Positions 52,175 through 61,556 of a stretch of 64,000 bases of DNA are shown in pieces (the stretch's first letter is position 1; each line of letters starts with the position of its first letter). A program made the position numbers and the translations under genes. Under the pieces are notes generated by a model. The model saw nothing but the letters and a program-made list of their open reading frames with translations, was not told where the DNA came from and ran no database searches. This DNA comes from Clostridium sp. C8-1-8 (GTDB lineage: Bacteria > Bacillota > Clostridia > Clostridiales > Clostridiaceae): NCBI RefSeq assembly GCF_009928445.1, contig NZ_JAABNO010000004.1, forward strand, positions 124,001-188,000, read 5' to 3'.

Positions 52175-53863
52175 ATGATTGATTTAAAGAAGAAGCCATT
52201 TTACTTATCAGATGAGGATATAAAATGGGTGGAAGATACAATAAATTCAATGACTATTGAGGAAAAGATAGGGCAGCTTTTTTGTCCAATAGGAATGTCT
52301 CCAGATGAAAATTACCTAAAGCATGAAATTTTAAGTAAGCACATAGGAGGAATATTGTTTAGACCTGGACACAGTAAGGAAATGCAAAAAACTCACAATT
52401 TTCTTCAAAGAAATTCTAAGGTTCCTCTACTTATAGCTGCCAACTTGGAAGCAGGGGGAGATGGTATAGCTACAGATGGTACAGCCTTTGCAAAACAGAT
52501 GCAAGTAGCAGCAACAAATGATCCAGAATATGCATATAAGCTAGGAAAGATAGCTTGTGGAGAAGGTGCAGCCGTTGGATGTAACTGGGCTTTTGCACCA
52601 GTTGTTGATATAGACATGAACTTTAGAAATCCAATAACCAACGTAAGAACTTACGGAGATAATCCTGAAAGAGTTTTAGCTAATGGATTAGAATATTTAA
52701 GAGCAGCGAAAGAGTGTAATGTAGCAGTTTCTATAAAACATTTTCCAGGAGATGGTGTTGATGAAAGAGATCAACATCTTCTGACTTCTGTGAACACCTT
52801 ATCATGTGAGCAGTGGGATGAAACCTTTGGTAAAGTGTATAGAGGACTTATAGAAGCAGGTGCTTTGACTGCAATGATTGGCCATATAGCCTTGCCTTCA
52901 TATCAAAAGAAGTTTAATCCTGATTTAAAAAATAGCATAGTTCCTGCAACTCTTTCTTCTGAACTAATTAATGGACTTTTAAGAGAACAGTTAGGTTTTA
53001 ATGGAATGGTAGTTACTGATGCTACACCGATGGTGGGATTTACCGCTGCAATGAGTAGGGAGTTATCAGTACCAACTGCAATCGCTAGCGGTTGTGATAT
53101 GTTCTTATTCAATAAGGATTTAGCTGAAGATTACGATTTTATGATGAAGGGTTATAAAAATGGAATTATAACAGAAGAAAGACTACAGGAAGCATTAACA
53201 AGAATATTGGCTACTAAAGCCGCTCTAAAGCTTCATAAGAAGCAAAAGGATGGAAGTTTATATTCAAAGGAAGAAGAACTTAAAGTTATAAGCAGTGAAG
53301 AGCATAAGGTTTGGGCGTATGACTGTGCTGATAAGGCAATTACATTAGTAAAGGATACGCAAGATTTGCTTCCAATAGATGCTAAAAGAAATAAGAGAGT
53401 ATTACTTCAGATATTAGGGGAATTTTCATCAAATAAACGTGTAAATGATAAGATTAAAGTTTTATTAACTTCAGAGGGGTTTCAGGTTACGGAGTATGTT
53501 AAAGAAGATTTCGGCATGCCTCTTGATAATGTTGCTGATTTTAAGAGTAAATATGATCTTGTTCTATATATAGGAAATATAGAAAATGCAAGCAATAAGA
53601 CAGTATCTCGCATAAACTGGCATACCTTCTTCGGACTTGGAAATAACCTTCCTTGGTTTGTGGAAGAAGTTCCAGCAATTTTTATAAGTGTAGGTAATCC
53701 ATATCACTTACTAGATGCACCAATGATTAAAACATTTATTAACTGCTACTCAAATAATGATTTTGTATTAGAAAAAGTAGTTGAAAAGATAGTTGGGAAA
53801 AGCGAGTTTAAAGGAGTGAGCCCTATAGACCCCTTCTGCGGAAGAGAAGATACGAGATATTAA
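52175..53863 (+). CDS. GH3 family glycosidase or phosphorylase with NagZ-type Asp-His dyad
   Basis: The 562-residue protein has the GH3 barrel followed by the second alpha/beta domain. The barrel shows IEEKIGQLFCP, KHFPGDGVDERDQHLL and the nucleophile Asp in MVVTDATPMVG (about residue 282). The D-x-H of DERDQH (residues 199 and 201) corresponds to the Asp-His acid/base dyad of the NagZ branch, some members of which are beta-glycoside phosphorylases. ATG 52175 is preferred: AGGAGT lies 6 bases upstream; the earlier ATG at 52157 overlaps it. It lies between the rhamnosidase and beta-phosphoglucomutase genes. The substrate is unknown. Confidence 0.85.
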   Translation: MIDLKKKPFYLSDEDIKWVEDTINSMTIEEKIGQLFCPIGMSPDENYLKHEILSKHIGGILFRPGHSKEMQKTHNFLQRNSKVPLLIAANLEAGGDGIATDGTAFAKQMQVAATNDPEYAYKLGKIACGEGAAVGCNWAFAPVVDIDMNFRNPITNVRTYGDNPERVLANGLEYLRAAKECNVAVSIKHFPGDGVDERDQHLLTSVNTLSCEQWDETFGKVYRGLIEAGALTAMIGHIALPSYQKKFNPDLKNSIVPATLSSELINGLLREQLGFNGMVVTDATPMVGFTAAMSRELSVPTAIASGCDMFLFNKDLAEDYDFMMKGYKNGIITEERLQEALTRILATKAALKLHKKQKDGSLYSKEEELKVISSEEHKVWAYDCADKAITLVKDTQDLLPIDAKRNKRVLLQILGEFSSNKRVNDKIKVLLTSEGFQVTEYVKEDFGMPLDNVADFKSKYDLVLYIGNIENASNKTVSRINWHTFFGLGNNLPWFVEEVPAIFISVGNPYHLLDAPMIKTFINCYSNNDFVLEKVVEKIVGKSEFKGVSPIDPFCGREDTRY

Positions 53864-53924
53864 TCATACACTTGGGGGATGAAAATAGTAACATAAACAA
53901 ATAGGATATATTTGGAGGATAAAT

Positions 53925-54563
53925 ATGAAATATGAAGCAATAATTTTTGATTTAGACGGAGTAATCTGCCATACTGATAAATACCATTATGAAGCTTGGA
54001 AGGCTGTAGCTGATAAACTTAATATAGAATTCAACGAAACTATAAACAATAGACTACGTGGAGTAAGTAGAATGGAAAGCTTCAATATTATCCTTGAAAG
54101 ATATGATATAGCAATGGCTGAAGTGGAAAAACTAAGATATGCTGAAGAGAAGAATGCTATATACAAAGATTTGCTAAAGAACATGGCAGAAAAGGATTTA
54201 AGTGAAGAAGTAAGAAAAACATTAATTGATCTTAGAAATAAAGGAGTAAAGCTTGCAATTGGTTCATCTAGCAAAAATGCAAGGTTTATACTAAGCCAAA
54301 TAGGTCTTGGAGATTTTTTTGATGCTATTTCTGATGGAAACAACATAACAAAGTCAAAGCCTGATCCAGAAGTGTTTTTGAAAGCAGCAGAATATTTAAA
54401 TGTTCCATCAAAAAAATGTTTGGTTGTAGAAGATGCTGTAGCAGGACTTGAGGCAGCTATAGGAGCACAAATGGATAGCGCTGCTATAGGGGATGCAGTA
54501 TCTAGTGGAAAAGCAACTTATAGTTTGGAGCAATTTGGAGATTTGCTAAGAGTTATTGAATAA
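53925..54563 (+). CDS. pgmB: Beta-phosphoglucomutase
   Basis: This HAD-type phosphatase-fold mutase converts beta-glucose-1-phosphate to glucose-6-phosphate. Motifs: FDLDGVICHTDKYH (nucleophile and acid/base Asp), RGVSRMES (cap-domain loop), GSSSKNA, KSKPDPEVF and VVEDAVAGLEAA. Its 212 residues are typical. beta-G1P normally comes from phosphorylases, yet no GH65 enzyme is present here; the adjacent GH3 enzyme is the only candidate source in the locus. TTTGGAGGAT precedes the ATG. Confidence 0.88.
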   Translation: MKYEAIIFDLDGVICHTDKYHYEAWKAVADKLNIEFNETINNRLRGVSRMESFNIILERYDIAMAEVEKLRYAEEKNAIYKDLLKNMAEKDLSEEVRKTLIDLRNKGVKLAIGSSSKNARFILSQIGLGDFFDAISDGNNITKSKPDPEVFLKAAEYLNVPSKKCLVVEDAVAGLEAAIGAQMDSAAIGDAVSSGKATYSLEQFGDLLRVIE

Positions 54564-54593
54564 GAAATATTTTGGCCCAATATTAGTATGAAC

Positions 54594-54640
54594 AAATTAG
54601 CCTTGTTCCTAGATAATAATCTATGTACAAGGCTAATTTA
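54594..54640 (+). terminator. Terminator after pgmB
   Basis: AAATTAGCCTTGT and ACAAGGCTAATTT form a perfect 13-bp stem, with a second small hairpin inside. Confidence 0.8.
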
Positions 54641-54840
54641 CTGTCTTGAATACATAATTGAAATATTCAGTAATATATTAGATACTTTTACTATTTATGA
54701 ATTATGTATCTACCTACCAGTAAGTTACCTTGTCTTTATTACTACTGTATGAGTCTATTATTGTTGTGAGAAATGATAACATTAATGGTTGATTAAGGAG
54801 TTAGATTACGTTAACCTATGTAATAGGGGAGTGATTCAGT

Positions 54841-55320
54841 ATGAAGAACCATAGAAAGTTAAAAGTGCTTATTTTGATTATTGTTATAATAATTGCTAGC
54901 TTTACGTTTATTAGATCTTATATAAACAAAACTAAAGACATAACTTATATGATCAAGGCTAATTGGAAGGTTGATCTACCTAAACCTATCAAAAACACAG
55001 AGGTGCTATCAGATGAAATAAGCGGTTTTCATGGCGATGGTACGCAGCTTGTAAAGTTTAAATATGATAAACCTGTCTTTGATGAATTGATTAAGAAAGT
55101 TGATTTTATACCAGCTGATGGCAAGTTTTATTCTAATTATGACTTGTTCCTTAAATCAGTAAGCAAGAAAAGTGAATTAAATGAGCTAGTGGATGTAACT
55201 AACAATAATACCAATATCAAATACAAAATAGTAGAAGATCGTTCTGGTTTTTTTATTATGCTAATAGATGGTAGTAAATCTAATGATTTCACATTGTATT
55301 GTCTATCATGTACTAGATAA
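54841..55320 (+). CDS. Membrane-anchored protein of unknown function
   Basis: The 159-residue protein has an N-terminal signal anchor (KVLILIIVIIIASFTFIRSYI) and an extracytoplasmic domain of about 130 residues without recognised family features; it includes ISGFHGDGTQLVKFKYDKP, and two Cys near the end (CLSC). GGGGAGTG precedes the ATG. It stands alone. The downstream interval 55321-55807 holds only the terminator-like hairpin at 55543-55587 and AT-rich DNA. Confidence 0.65.
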   Translation: MKNHRKLKVLILIIVIIIASFTFIRSYINKTKDITYMIKANWKVDLPKPIKNTEVLSDEISGFHGDGTQLVKFKYDKPVFDELIKKVDFIPADGKFYSNYDLFLKSVSKKSELNELVDVTNNNTNIKYKIVEDRSGFFIMLIDGSKSNDFTLYCLSCTR

Positions 55321-55542
55321 ATTAATTATTAAAAAATGCTGCTATTGTAATTTTAATAGTTGAAATTGAATATATTTTTATATATAATGAAATAGTTGGT
55401 TTTTGTTAAGAATTTGTGAAGATATTTATTAATTTAACAGTAAACTGATGTAATATACAAATTTTGTGATAAAAAATTATTTTTCACTACATGGCATTCG
55501 ATATAAAATATTTAACTAAGTTATAAATATAAATTAGTATAT

Positions 55543-55587
55543 AAGGTCTCACGGCTTACGTAAGGGGTTTGTCGTGGGGCTTTTTTT
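55543..55587 (+). terminator. Terminator-like hairpin
   Basis: AGGTCTCACGGC can pair with GTCGTGGGGCTT using several G-U pairs; a T-run (TTTTTTT) follows. It lies 220 bases after the previous gene, so which transcript it ends is unclear. Confidence 0.5.
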
Positions 55588-55807
55588 AATGTCCAAAGTC
55601 AATTGTAGAAGCTTTCATTAGATTAACCTAGCAGCACTAAGGTTTTAGAGTATTTATGGCAAATGGTAAAAAAAAATATTCGACTATCAGTATAAATGAT
55701 CTAAAACAGTTACTAAGTGTATCTATACTGCAGTTGTTAATATTTATATAATATAGTAAGATTAATGTAATATAATTTGATTTTTCTTTGGTTAGGAGAT
55801 AAGAACA

Positions 55808-56500
55808 GTGTTTACTCAAGTTAAGAATACAAAAGTATATGAGCAAATAATAGAACAGTTCAAAACTATGATTTCCGATGGTACCTTGAAAAAGGGTGAC
55901 AAGTTGCCTTCTGAGAGAGAATTAGTAGAGCAGCTAGGGGTTAGTAGGGCAGCTATAAGGGAAGCCTTAAGCGCATTACAAATCATAGGACTTGTAGAGG
56001 CGAGACAGGGAGAAGGAAACTTCATAAAGGAAAGTTTTGAAGAAAGTCTTGTTAATCCTTTTTTACTTATTTTTATGTTAAACGGTAGTAACAAGGAACA
56101 TATACTAGAACTAAGAAGAGTTATTGAGATTGAAACCGTTGCTTTAGCAGCTATTAAGATAACTGAAGAGGAAATAACTGAGCTTGGTCAATGTCTTGCT
56201 AACTTAATTGAGGCTGAAGATGAAGCTTCAAAGGTTAAGTGGGATAAGAGCTTTCATTACAATATAGCTAAAGCATCCAAAAATATACTTATAATTAATA
56301 TGATGAATGCAGTTTCTTCTCTGATGGATTCTTTTATTAGTGATGCTAGAGGAAGCATTCTAATGTTTAGTGAAAATAGAAGTGTTTTAGTAAATCAGCA
56401 TGAGGCTATATTAAAAGGGTTAAAGGATCATAATCCAAATGCAGCATCAGAAGCTATGAGACAACACTTAGACTTGATTCAGGAATACATAGCTAAATAA
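55808..56500 (+). CDS. GntR/FadR-family regulator of the lactate operon (LldR-like)
   Basis: The 230-residue protein has the GntR winged helix (YEQIIEQFKTMISDGTLKKGDKLPSERELVEQLGVSRAAIREALSALQIIGLVEARQGEGNFI) and a helical FCD ligand domain with the metal-binding His residues in SFHYNIAKAS and RQHLDLIQEY. FadR-C domain members near lactate genes respond to lactate. It precedes the EtfB/EtfA/dehydrogenase genes and a perfect TGGTNNNACCA operator, so it most likely represses them. The start is GTG 55808 behind TAGGAG. Confidence 0.9.
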   Translation: MFTQVKNTKVYEQIIEQFKTMISDGTLKKGDKLPSERELVEQLGVSRAAIREALSALQIIGLVEARQGEGNFIKESFEESLVNPFLLIFMLNGSNKEHILELRRVIEIETVALAAIKITEEEITELGQCLANLIEAEDEASKVKWDKSFHYNIAKASKNILIINMMNAVSSLMDSFISDARGSILMFSENRSVLVNQHEAILKGLKDHNPNAASEAMRQHLDLIQEYIAK

Positions 56501-56582
56501 AACAGATATACGTTAAAGTTTTAGATGTATTTATAAAATAAGCCAATGTGAATATTTAAGTTGAGTAAATAACATTTTTTAG

Positions 56583-56619
56583 AGGTATGTTAACTAATTT
56601 AGTTAGCATACCTTTTTAT
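56583..56619 (+). terminator. Terminator after the LldR-like gene
   Basis: AGGTATGTTAACT / AGTTAGCATACCT with one mismatch around AATTT, then TTTTTATTTT. The regulator is therefore transcribed separately from the operon it controls. Confidence 0.8.
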
Positions 56620-56821
56620 TTTATGGAAAGCATAAAGGCTCATAACATATAAGGTTAGTAATTATAAGTGTTTAGGTTGCTATTTTAGAAAATTAATAAA
56701 GAAATTCTAAGTTATAGCATAAACTTTACCTTAGAGTAATAAAGCAGAAAATTAATTTTCTATAAGAAATTAAATAAAAATCTAGCAATATTTAGTAAAG
56801 TATGGTATTTTATAGTTATAC

Positions 56822-56845
56822 TGGTCAGACCATAATACCAGTGGT
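56822..56845 (+). promoter_or_regulatory. LldR/FadR-type operator upstream of etfB
   Basis: TGGTCAGACCA (56822-56832) is a perfect TGGTNNNACCA site of the GntR/FadR type. A second small palindrome, ACCAGTGGT (56837-56845), follows. Both lie 30-55 bases before the etfB start codon. Confidence 0.8.
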
Positions 56846-56875
56846 TTTAATATTGTGATAGAGGGAGGAAGTCTT

Positions 56876-57664
56876 ATGGAAATACTAGTATGCATTAAGC
56901 AGGTTCCAGGAACAAGTAAGGTTAAGGTTGATGAAAAGACAGGAGTTTTGAAGAGAGATGGTGTTGCTTCAAAAATAAATCCATATGATCTATATGCTTT
57001 AGAAACAGCTTTAAGAATAAAAGCTAAAGTGGGTGGAAGGGTTACGGTTATTAGTATGGGGCCGCCACAGGCTGAATTAGTTATAAAAGAAGCCTATATG
57101 ATGGGAGCGGACGAAGGAGTGCTTATATCTGACAGAAGGTTTGCTGGCGCAGATGTATTGGCAACTTCCTATACCATTTCACAAGGAATAAAAAAGGCTG
57201 GTAATTTTGATTTGATTTTGTGTGGTAAACAGACAACTGATGGAGATACAGCACAGGTTGGACCAGAGATTGCAGAGTATTTAAATATTCCACATGTAGC
57301 TAATGTGAAAAATATTATTGATATAAAGGAAAGTTCTATTATATTAGAAGCAGATTTGACAAATGTATTGGAGAAGTTAAAGGTTGAATATCCTTGCTTG
57401 CTAACAATTGAAAAGGATATCTTTGAACCTAGACTACCTTCTTATAAAAAGAAACTTGAAACTAAAAGTAGGGAAATAAGGTCATATTGCTTAGATGACT
57501 TTGAAGATAAAGATGAAAAAATGTATGGGTTAAGCGGTTCTCCAACTCAAGTGGAAAGAATATTTCCACCAGAAGTAAATCTAGCCAAGGAAATATGGCA
57601 GGGAACTTCAGAAGATATCTGTGATAAGCTTTTTGAAAAATTAAAAGATATGAGATATGTATAA
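56876..57664 (+). CDS. lctB: Electron transfer flavoprotein beta subunit (bifurcating lactate dehydrogenase)
   Basis: The 262-residue ETF beta subunit (EILVCIKQVPG, KINPYDLYALETALRIK, CGKQTTDGDTAQVGPEIAE, EYPCLLTIEKD) binds FAD and, in the bifurcating group, NAD. With the two following genes it forms the lactate dehydrogenase/Etf complex known from Acetobacterium woodii, which couples lactate oxidation by NAD+ to ferredoxin oxidation. ATG 56876 follows GGGAGG at 56863-56868; GTG 56855 overlaps that site. A GntR-type operator lies just upstream. Confidence 0.88.
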   Translation: MEILVCIKQVPGTSKVKVDEKTGVLKRDGVASKINPYDLYALETALRIKAKVGGRVTVISMGPPQAELVIKEAYMMGADEGVLISDRRFAGADVLATSYTISQGIKKAGNFDLILCGKQTTDGDTAQVGPEIAEYLNIPHVANVKNIIDIKESSIILEADLTNVLEKLKVEYPCLLTIEKDIFEPRLPSYKKKLETKSREIRSYCLDDFEDKDEKMYGLSGSPTQVERIFPPEVNLAKEIWQGTSEDICDKLFEKLKDMRYV

Positions 57665-57696
57665 ATTTAAGGTATTTAAGAGGAGGACGGAGAAAA

Positions 57697-58875
57697 ATGG
57701 GTAGATTAGTTGTTAATGAAGATAAATTGAATGAAGAAGTCATTGATAAATTATTAAAGATATGTCCATTTGGGGCAATAGAAAAAGCTGGAGATAAGGT
57801 TCAGATATCAGCTGCCTGTAAGATGTGCAAGCTATGTGTTAGAAAAGGTCCTTCTGGGGTCATGGAGTTTATAGAGGAAGAAAAGAAGGGAATAGATAAA
57901 AGCCTTTGGAAGGGTGTTGCGGTATATGTGGAACACTTAGAAGGCGAGATACACCCCGTAACTTTGGAGTTGATAGGAAAAGCTAGGGAGCTAGCAAGTA
58001 AAATAAATCACCCCGTTTATGCTGTGTTTATTGGAAGTAATATTAAAGATAAAGCAGAGGAATTGCTTCATTATGGAGTGGATGAAGTATTTGTATATGA
58101 TGATGAGGCTCTTAAATATTTCAGAATAGAACCATATACAAAGGTTTTCGAGAACTTCATAAACTATAAAAAACCTTCAACAGTACTAGTAGGAGCTACA
58201 GCAATTGGTAGATCCTTAGCTCCAAGAATAGCAGCTAGATTTAGGACAGGGCTAACAGCAGACTGCACCATATTGGATATGAAAGAAAATACTGATTTGA
58301 TTCAGATAAGACCTGCCTTTGGCGGAAATATAATGGCTCAGATAGTAAATCCTAATAATAGACCTCAACTAGCAACTGTAAGATACAAGGTTATGAATGC
58401 ACCAGATAGAGGAGAAAAAAGAGGTAAACTTACTTTATGTCCAGTGGGAGAATTATTCTCAAGCATTGAAGTGTTAGATATGGCTAAAAAGGATGTTGGT
58501 GTAAGTATATCAGATGCAGAAGTAATAGTTTCAGTAGGTAGAGGTGTGAAATCCAAAAAAGATATGGAGCTAGTTCAAGAGTTTGCTGCTTTACTAGATG
58601 GGAAGATAGGTGGAACAAGGCCCCTTGTAGAAGCAGGTTTAATAGATGTTAAAGATCAAATTGGATTAAGTGGAAGAACAGTAAAACCTAAATTAATTTT
58701 TTCTATAGGTATTTCAGGAGCAGTACAATACACAGCAGGTATGAACAATTCTGACTGTATAATAGCAATTAATAACGATGCTGATGCACCTATTTTCAAT
58801 ATTGCACATTATGGTATTGTTGGAGACTTATATGACATAATACCTAAGCTAATTGAAAAGATAAAGAGCGAATAA
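57697..58875 (+). CDS. lctC: Electron transfer flavoprotein alpha subunit with ferredoxin domain (bifurcating lactate dehydrogenase)
   Basis: The 392-residue protein has an N-terminal ferredoxin-like domain of about 60 residues (ICPFGAIE and CKMCKLC give four Cys for one [4Fe-4S] cluster), then ETF alpha: KPSTVLVGATAIGRSLAPRIAARFRTGLTADCT, SVGRGVKSKKDMELV, VKPKLIFSIGISGAVQYTAGM and INNDADAPIFNIAHYGIVGD (FAD-binding). The extra cluster domain is the feature of the LctC group. AGGAGG precedes the ATG. Operon with etfB (32 bases) and the dehydrogenase gene (39 bases). Confidence 0.88.
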   Translation: MGRLVVNEDKLNEEVIDKLLKICPFGAIEKAGDKVQISAACKMCKLCVRKGPSGVMEFIEEEKKGIDKSLWKGVAVYVEHLEGEIHPVTLELIGKARELASKINHPVYAVFIGSNIKDKAEELLHYGVDEVFVYDDEALKYFRIEPYTKVFENFINYKKPSTVLVGATAIGRSLAPRIAARFRTGLTADCTILDMKENTDLIQIRPAFGGNIMAQIVNPNNRPQLATVRYKVMNAPDRGEKRGKLTLCPVGELFSSIEVLDMAKKDVGVSISDAEVIVSVGRGVKSKKDMELVQEFAALLDGKIGGTRPLVEAGLIDVKDQIGLSGRTVKPKLIFSIGISGAVQYTAGMNNSDCIIAINNDADAPIFNIAHYGIVGDLYDIIPKLIEKIKSE

Positions 58876-58914
58876 TATCCATTCATTAAATAATTAGATA
58901 TAGGAGTGATTACT

Positions 58915-60321
58915 GTGGAGTTAGATAGATATAAGGCTATAGATGAGGAAGATATTAAATATTTCATAGAGTTATTAGGTGAGAAAAGAGTTTTTTCTGG
59001 TGATGATATAAGTGAAGATTTTAGCCATGACGAGTTAGGTGGAATAAGTAAGTTCCCAGAAGTTGTGGTAGAAGTTCTAAATACTGAGGAAGTTTCAAAG
59101 ATTGTAGCCTATGCTTATGAGAAGAATATTCCAGTGGTTCCAAGGGGAGCTGGAACAGGGCTTGTAGGAGCTTCTGTACCTGTTTATGGCGGTATAATGA
59201 TAAATATGTGTAGGATGAATAAAATTCTTGAACTAGATGAGGATAATTTAGCTTTGACTGTTGAACCTGGAGTTCTACTTATGGATATAGGAGAGTTCGT
59301 TAAAGAATACGATTTGTTTTACCCACCAGATCCAGGTGAAAAGTCAGCTACTATAGCAGGAAATATAAATACAAATGCAGGCGGTATGAGAGCGGTTAAG
59401 TATGGTGTTACTAGGGATTACGTTAAAGGATTAGAGCTAGTGCTTCCAAATGGAGAGATAGTAGAGGTTGGGGGAAAGGTAGTTAAGAATAGTTCAGGCT
59501 ATAACATAAAAGACCTAATATGTGGTTCTGAAGGAACCTTAGCCATAGTAACAAAGGCTATATTAAAACTAATACCTCTACCTAAGGAGAGTGTAAGTAT
59601 TTTAGCTCCTTTTAATAACTTATCAGAAGCTATAGGTGCTGTTCCTAAAATAGTAAAGTCAAAAACTAATCCAACTTCCATAGAATTTATGGAAAGAGAT
59701 GTTATCTTAGCTGCAGAGGAATTTTTAGGTAAGAAGTTTCCGGACAATACAGCAGATGCATATCTATTATTGACTTTTGATGGTAATAGCAAGGAAGAGA
59801 TAGAAGAACATTATACTGCTGTAGCTAATATTTTATTAAGCGAAGGAGCTTTAGATGTATTAATAGCTGATACTGATGAAAGAAAAGATGCTATATGGTC
59901 AGCTAGAGGTGCTTTTCTTGAAGCAATAAAAGCATCAACAAGTGAAATGGATGAATGTGACGTTTGTGTTCCTATAAGCAAGGTAGCAGAATTTGTTAAT
60001 TATACTTATGAACTTCAACAGAAATTTGACATAAGAATAAAGAACTTTGGACATGCTGGTGATGGAAACTTGCATGTATATATATTGAGAGATGAGAAGG
60101 AAGAAGAGGAGTGGAAGCATAAATTATCTCAAGTATTTAGATGCATGTATGATAAATCAAAGGAATTAAAAGGACAAGTGTCTGGAGAACATGGTATAGG
60201 CTATGCAAAAAAGCAGTACTTAAGTGGACAGTTAGGAGAAGTAAGTTTAGATTTACTTAGAAGAATTAAACTTGCCTTTGATCCTAAGAACATATTGAAC
60301 CCAGGAAAGGTATGTCAATAA
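58915..60321 (+). CDS. lctD: FAD-linked lactate dehydrogenase subunit
   Basis: The 468-residue protein is a FAD-binding type 4 (GlcD/D-lactate dehydrogenase) oxidoreductase. The FAD PP-loop is [16 protein letters not shown]; later [22 protein letters not shown] and [17 protein letters not shown]; the C-terminal substrate and metal part includes [15 protein letters not shown] and [13 protein letters not shown]. It oxidises lactate and passes electrons to the ETF. Start GTG 58915 follows AGGAG at 58902-58906. Last gene of the operon; a terminator lies about 125 bases after the stop. Confidence 0.9.
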   Translation: MELDRYKAIDEEDIKYFIELLGEKRVFSGDDISEDFSHDELGGISKFPEVVVEVLNTEEVSKIVAYAYEKNIPVVPRGAGTGLVGASVPVYGGIMINMCRMNKILELDEDNLALTVEPGVLLMDIGEFVKEYDLFYPPDPGEKSATIAGNINTNAGGMRAVKYGVTRDYVKGLELVLPNGEIVEVGGKVVKNSSGYNIKDLICGSEGTLAIVTKAILKLIPLPKESVSILAPFNNLSEAIGAVPKIVKSKTNPTSIEFMERDVILAAEEFLGKKFPDNTADAYLLLTFDGNSKEEIEEHYTAVANILLSEGALDVLIADTDERKDAIWSARGAFLEAIKASTSEMDECDVCVPISKVAEFVNYTYELQQKFDIRIKNFGHAGDGNLHVYILRDEKEEEEWKHKLSQVFRCMYDKSKELKGQVSGEHGIGYAKKQYLSGQLGEVSLDLLRRIKLAFDPKNILNPGKVCQ

Positions 60322-60444
60322 GACTAATTAACCAGAGAACAATCTGACTTGGATAAGTTTATTACTACAATCTAATATAAATTTAGCTTAGTCTTATAGT
60401 ATATAAATTTTAGATGTTTTTTACTTAATAGGTAACTAGCTAAT

Positions 60445-60489
60445 AGAAATAGGAAGAGCACTTATTTGGGTGTCCTTCCTATTTCTTTA
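60445..60489 (+). terminator. Terminator of the lactate operon
   Basis: AGAAATAGGAAGAGCAC pairs with GGTGTCCTTCCTATTTCT (one bulge), then TTAG. The rest of 60322-60617 shows no gene. Confidence 0.75.
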
Positions 60490-60617
60490 GTTATTAATAT
60501 AATAAAGCTTTTTATACAACACCATATTCTGTGCAAGACTAAAATCATCTAACACGAATTTAATATTGCATTCACGAATTCAACTTTTCATTTTACGAAT
60601 TATTTGTGTTTATAGTA

Positions 60618-60648
60618 TTGACTTGGAGTTAACTCCAGATGTTAGTAT
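60618..60648 (+). promoter_or_regulatory. MerR-type promoter with 19-bp spacer
   Basis: TTGACT (60618-60623) and TAGTAT (60643-60648) are separated by 19 bases, too far for normal promoter use, and the spacer holds the perfect dyad CTTGGAGTTAACTCCAG (60622-60638). This is the classic arrangement activated by MerR-family proteins. No merR gene is in the window. Confidence 0.75.
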
Positions 60649-60768
60649 TAATTTGCAGAGGAAATATAAGGAATATAAGTTTTTAGATGTAAAAGTGTTG
60701 AGACAATAGGAACTTATAGGTTTAGATTTCAATAATAAAAATATAATTAAGTGGAGGTAGAAAGTAAA

Positions 60769-61116
60769 ATGAATAATGAAAGATTTGAAAGAGGAAGTAA
60801 AAAGTTATCAGAAGTAGATGGACAGGTAGGAGAAGAAGTAGTAGCACCTTTGGGGGATTTAGGCAAATATATAGTAGAATTTGCTTTTGGCGACATATAT
60901 TCTAGGGAGGGACTTAGCTTAAGAGAAAGAGAAATTGCTACAATAGCTATGCTAGCAAGCAGAAGTGGAGTAGAACCTCAGTTAAGAGTTCATATTAAAG
61001 CTGGATTAAATGTTGGTTTAAGTAAAGCGGAGATAGAAGAGATTATTATCCAAACTGTCCCTTACTCAGGGTTTCCTACAGCTATTAATGCATTAAATGT
61101 ATTAAAGGAATTTTAG
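60769..61116 (+). CDS. Carboxymuconolactone decarboxylase family protein
   Basis: The 115-residue protein has the CMD fold: LGDLGKYIVEFAFGDIYSREGLSLREREIATIAMLASRSGVEPQLRVHIKAGLNVGLSKAEIEEIIIQTVPYSGFPTAINAL, with the usual His in RVHIKAGLN. The CxxC of AhpD-type redox members is absent, so it belongs to the non-redox group, whose role in anaerobes is unknown. ATG 60769 follows GGAGG at 60753-60757. Transcription probably starts at the MerR-type promoter 120 bases upstream. Confidence 0.85.
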   Translation: MNNERFERGSKKLSEVDGQVGEEVVAPLGDLGKYIVEFAFGDIYSREGLSLREREIATIAMLASRSGVEPQLRVHIKAGLNVGLSKAEIEEIIIQTVPYSGFPTAINALNVLKEF

Positions 61117-61138
61117 TAGTATTGAAATACTAAATTAA

Positions 61139-61257
61139 GGCTATTTTAAAGATTATTGCTGAAATTAAGTAGTTATGAAGGAGATGCTATATGCGCAAGC
61201 TCATCTAAGTAGCGGATCACTGACCACTTAATTTCAATATAGTACTTTAACAGCATC
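61139..61257. mobile_element. MITE copy 3 (119 bp, inverted relative to copy 2)
   Basis: Starts GGCTATTTTAAAG and ends CTTTAACAGCATC; its interior is the reverse complement of copy 2 with about 85 percent identity. Flanking 8-mers TAAATTAA (61131-61138) and TAAATTAG (61258-61265) match at 7 of 8 positions. No ORF. The rest of 61117-61556 is AT-rich with no gene. Confidence 0.8.
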
Positions 61258-61556
61258 TAAATTAGAAGCCTGGAAAAGCTGATTATTACTATATATTTAT
61301 ATGATTTTATAAATATATGATTATATGAATTTATATTTTTTTATTCTTTAGCAATCCCACATGAAGTCTAAATCCTTCAAAATAGTATAATGAAAAAACT
61401 TGTTTTTTAGTAGAAATTATATTTTAGAAAAAGCTCAGGATAAGTCAACAGAAATATACTAAGAGAAACAGGTTAACTTTATATTAATATGAGCATTAAT
61501 TTTTTTAGTTAAGCAGAAAATAAAGCTGTTATTAATGTTTATAGGAGTGATAAAGT

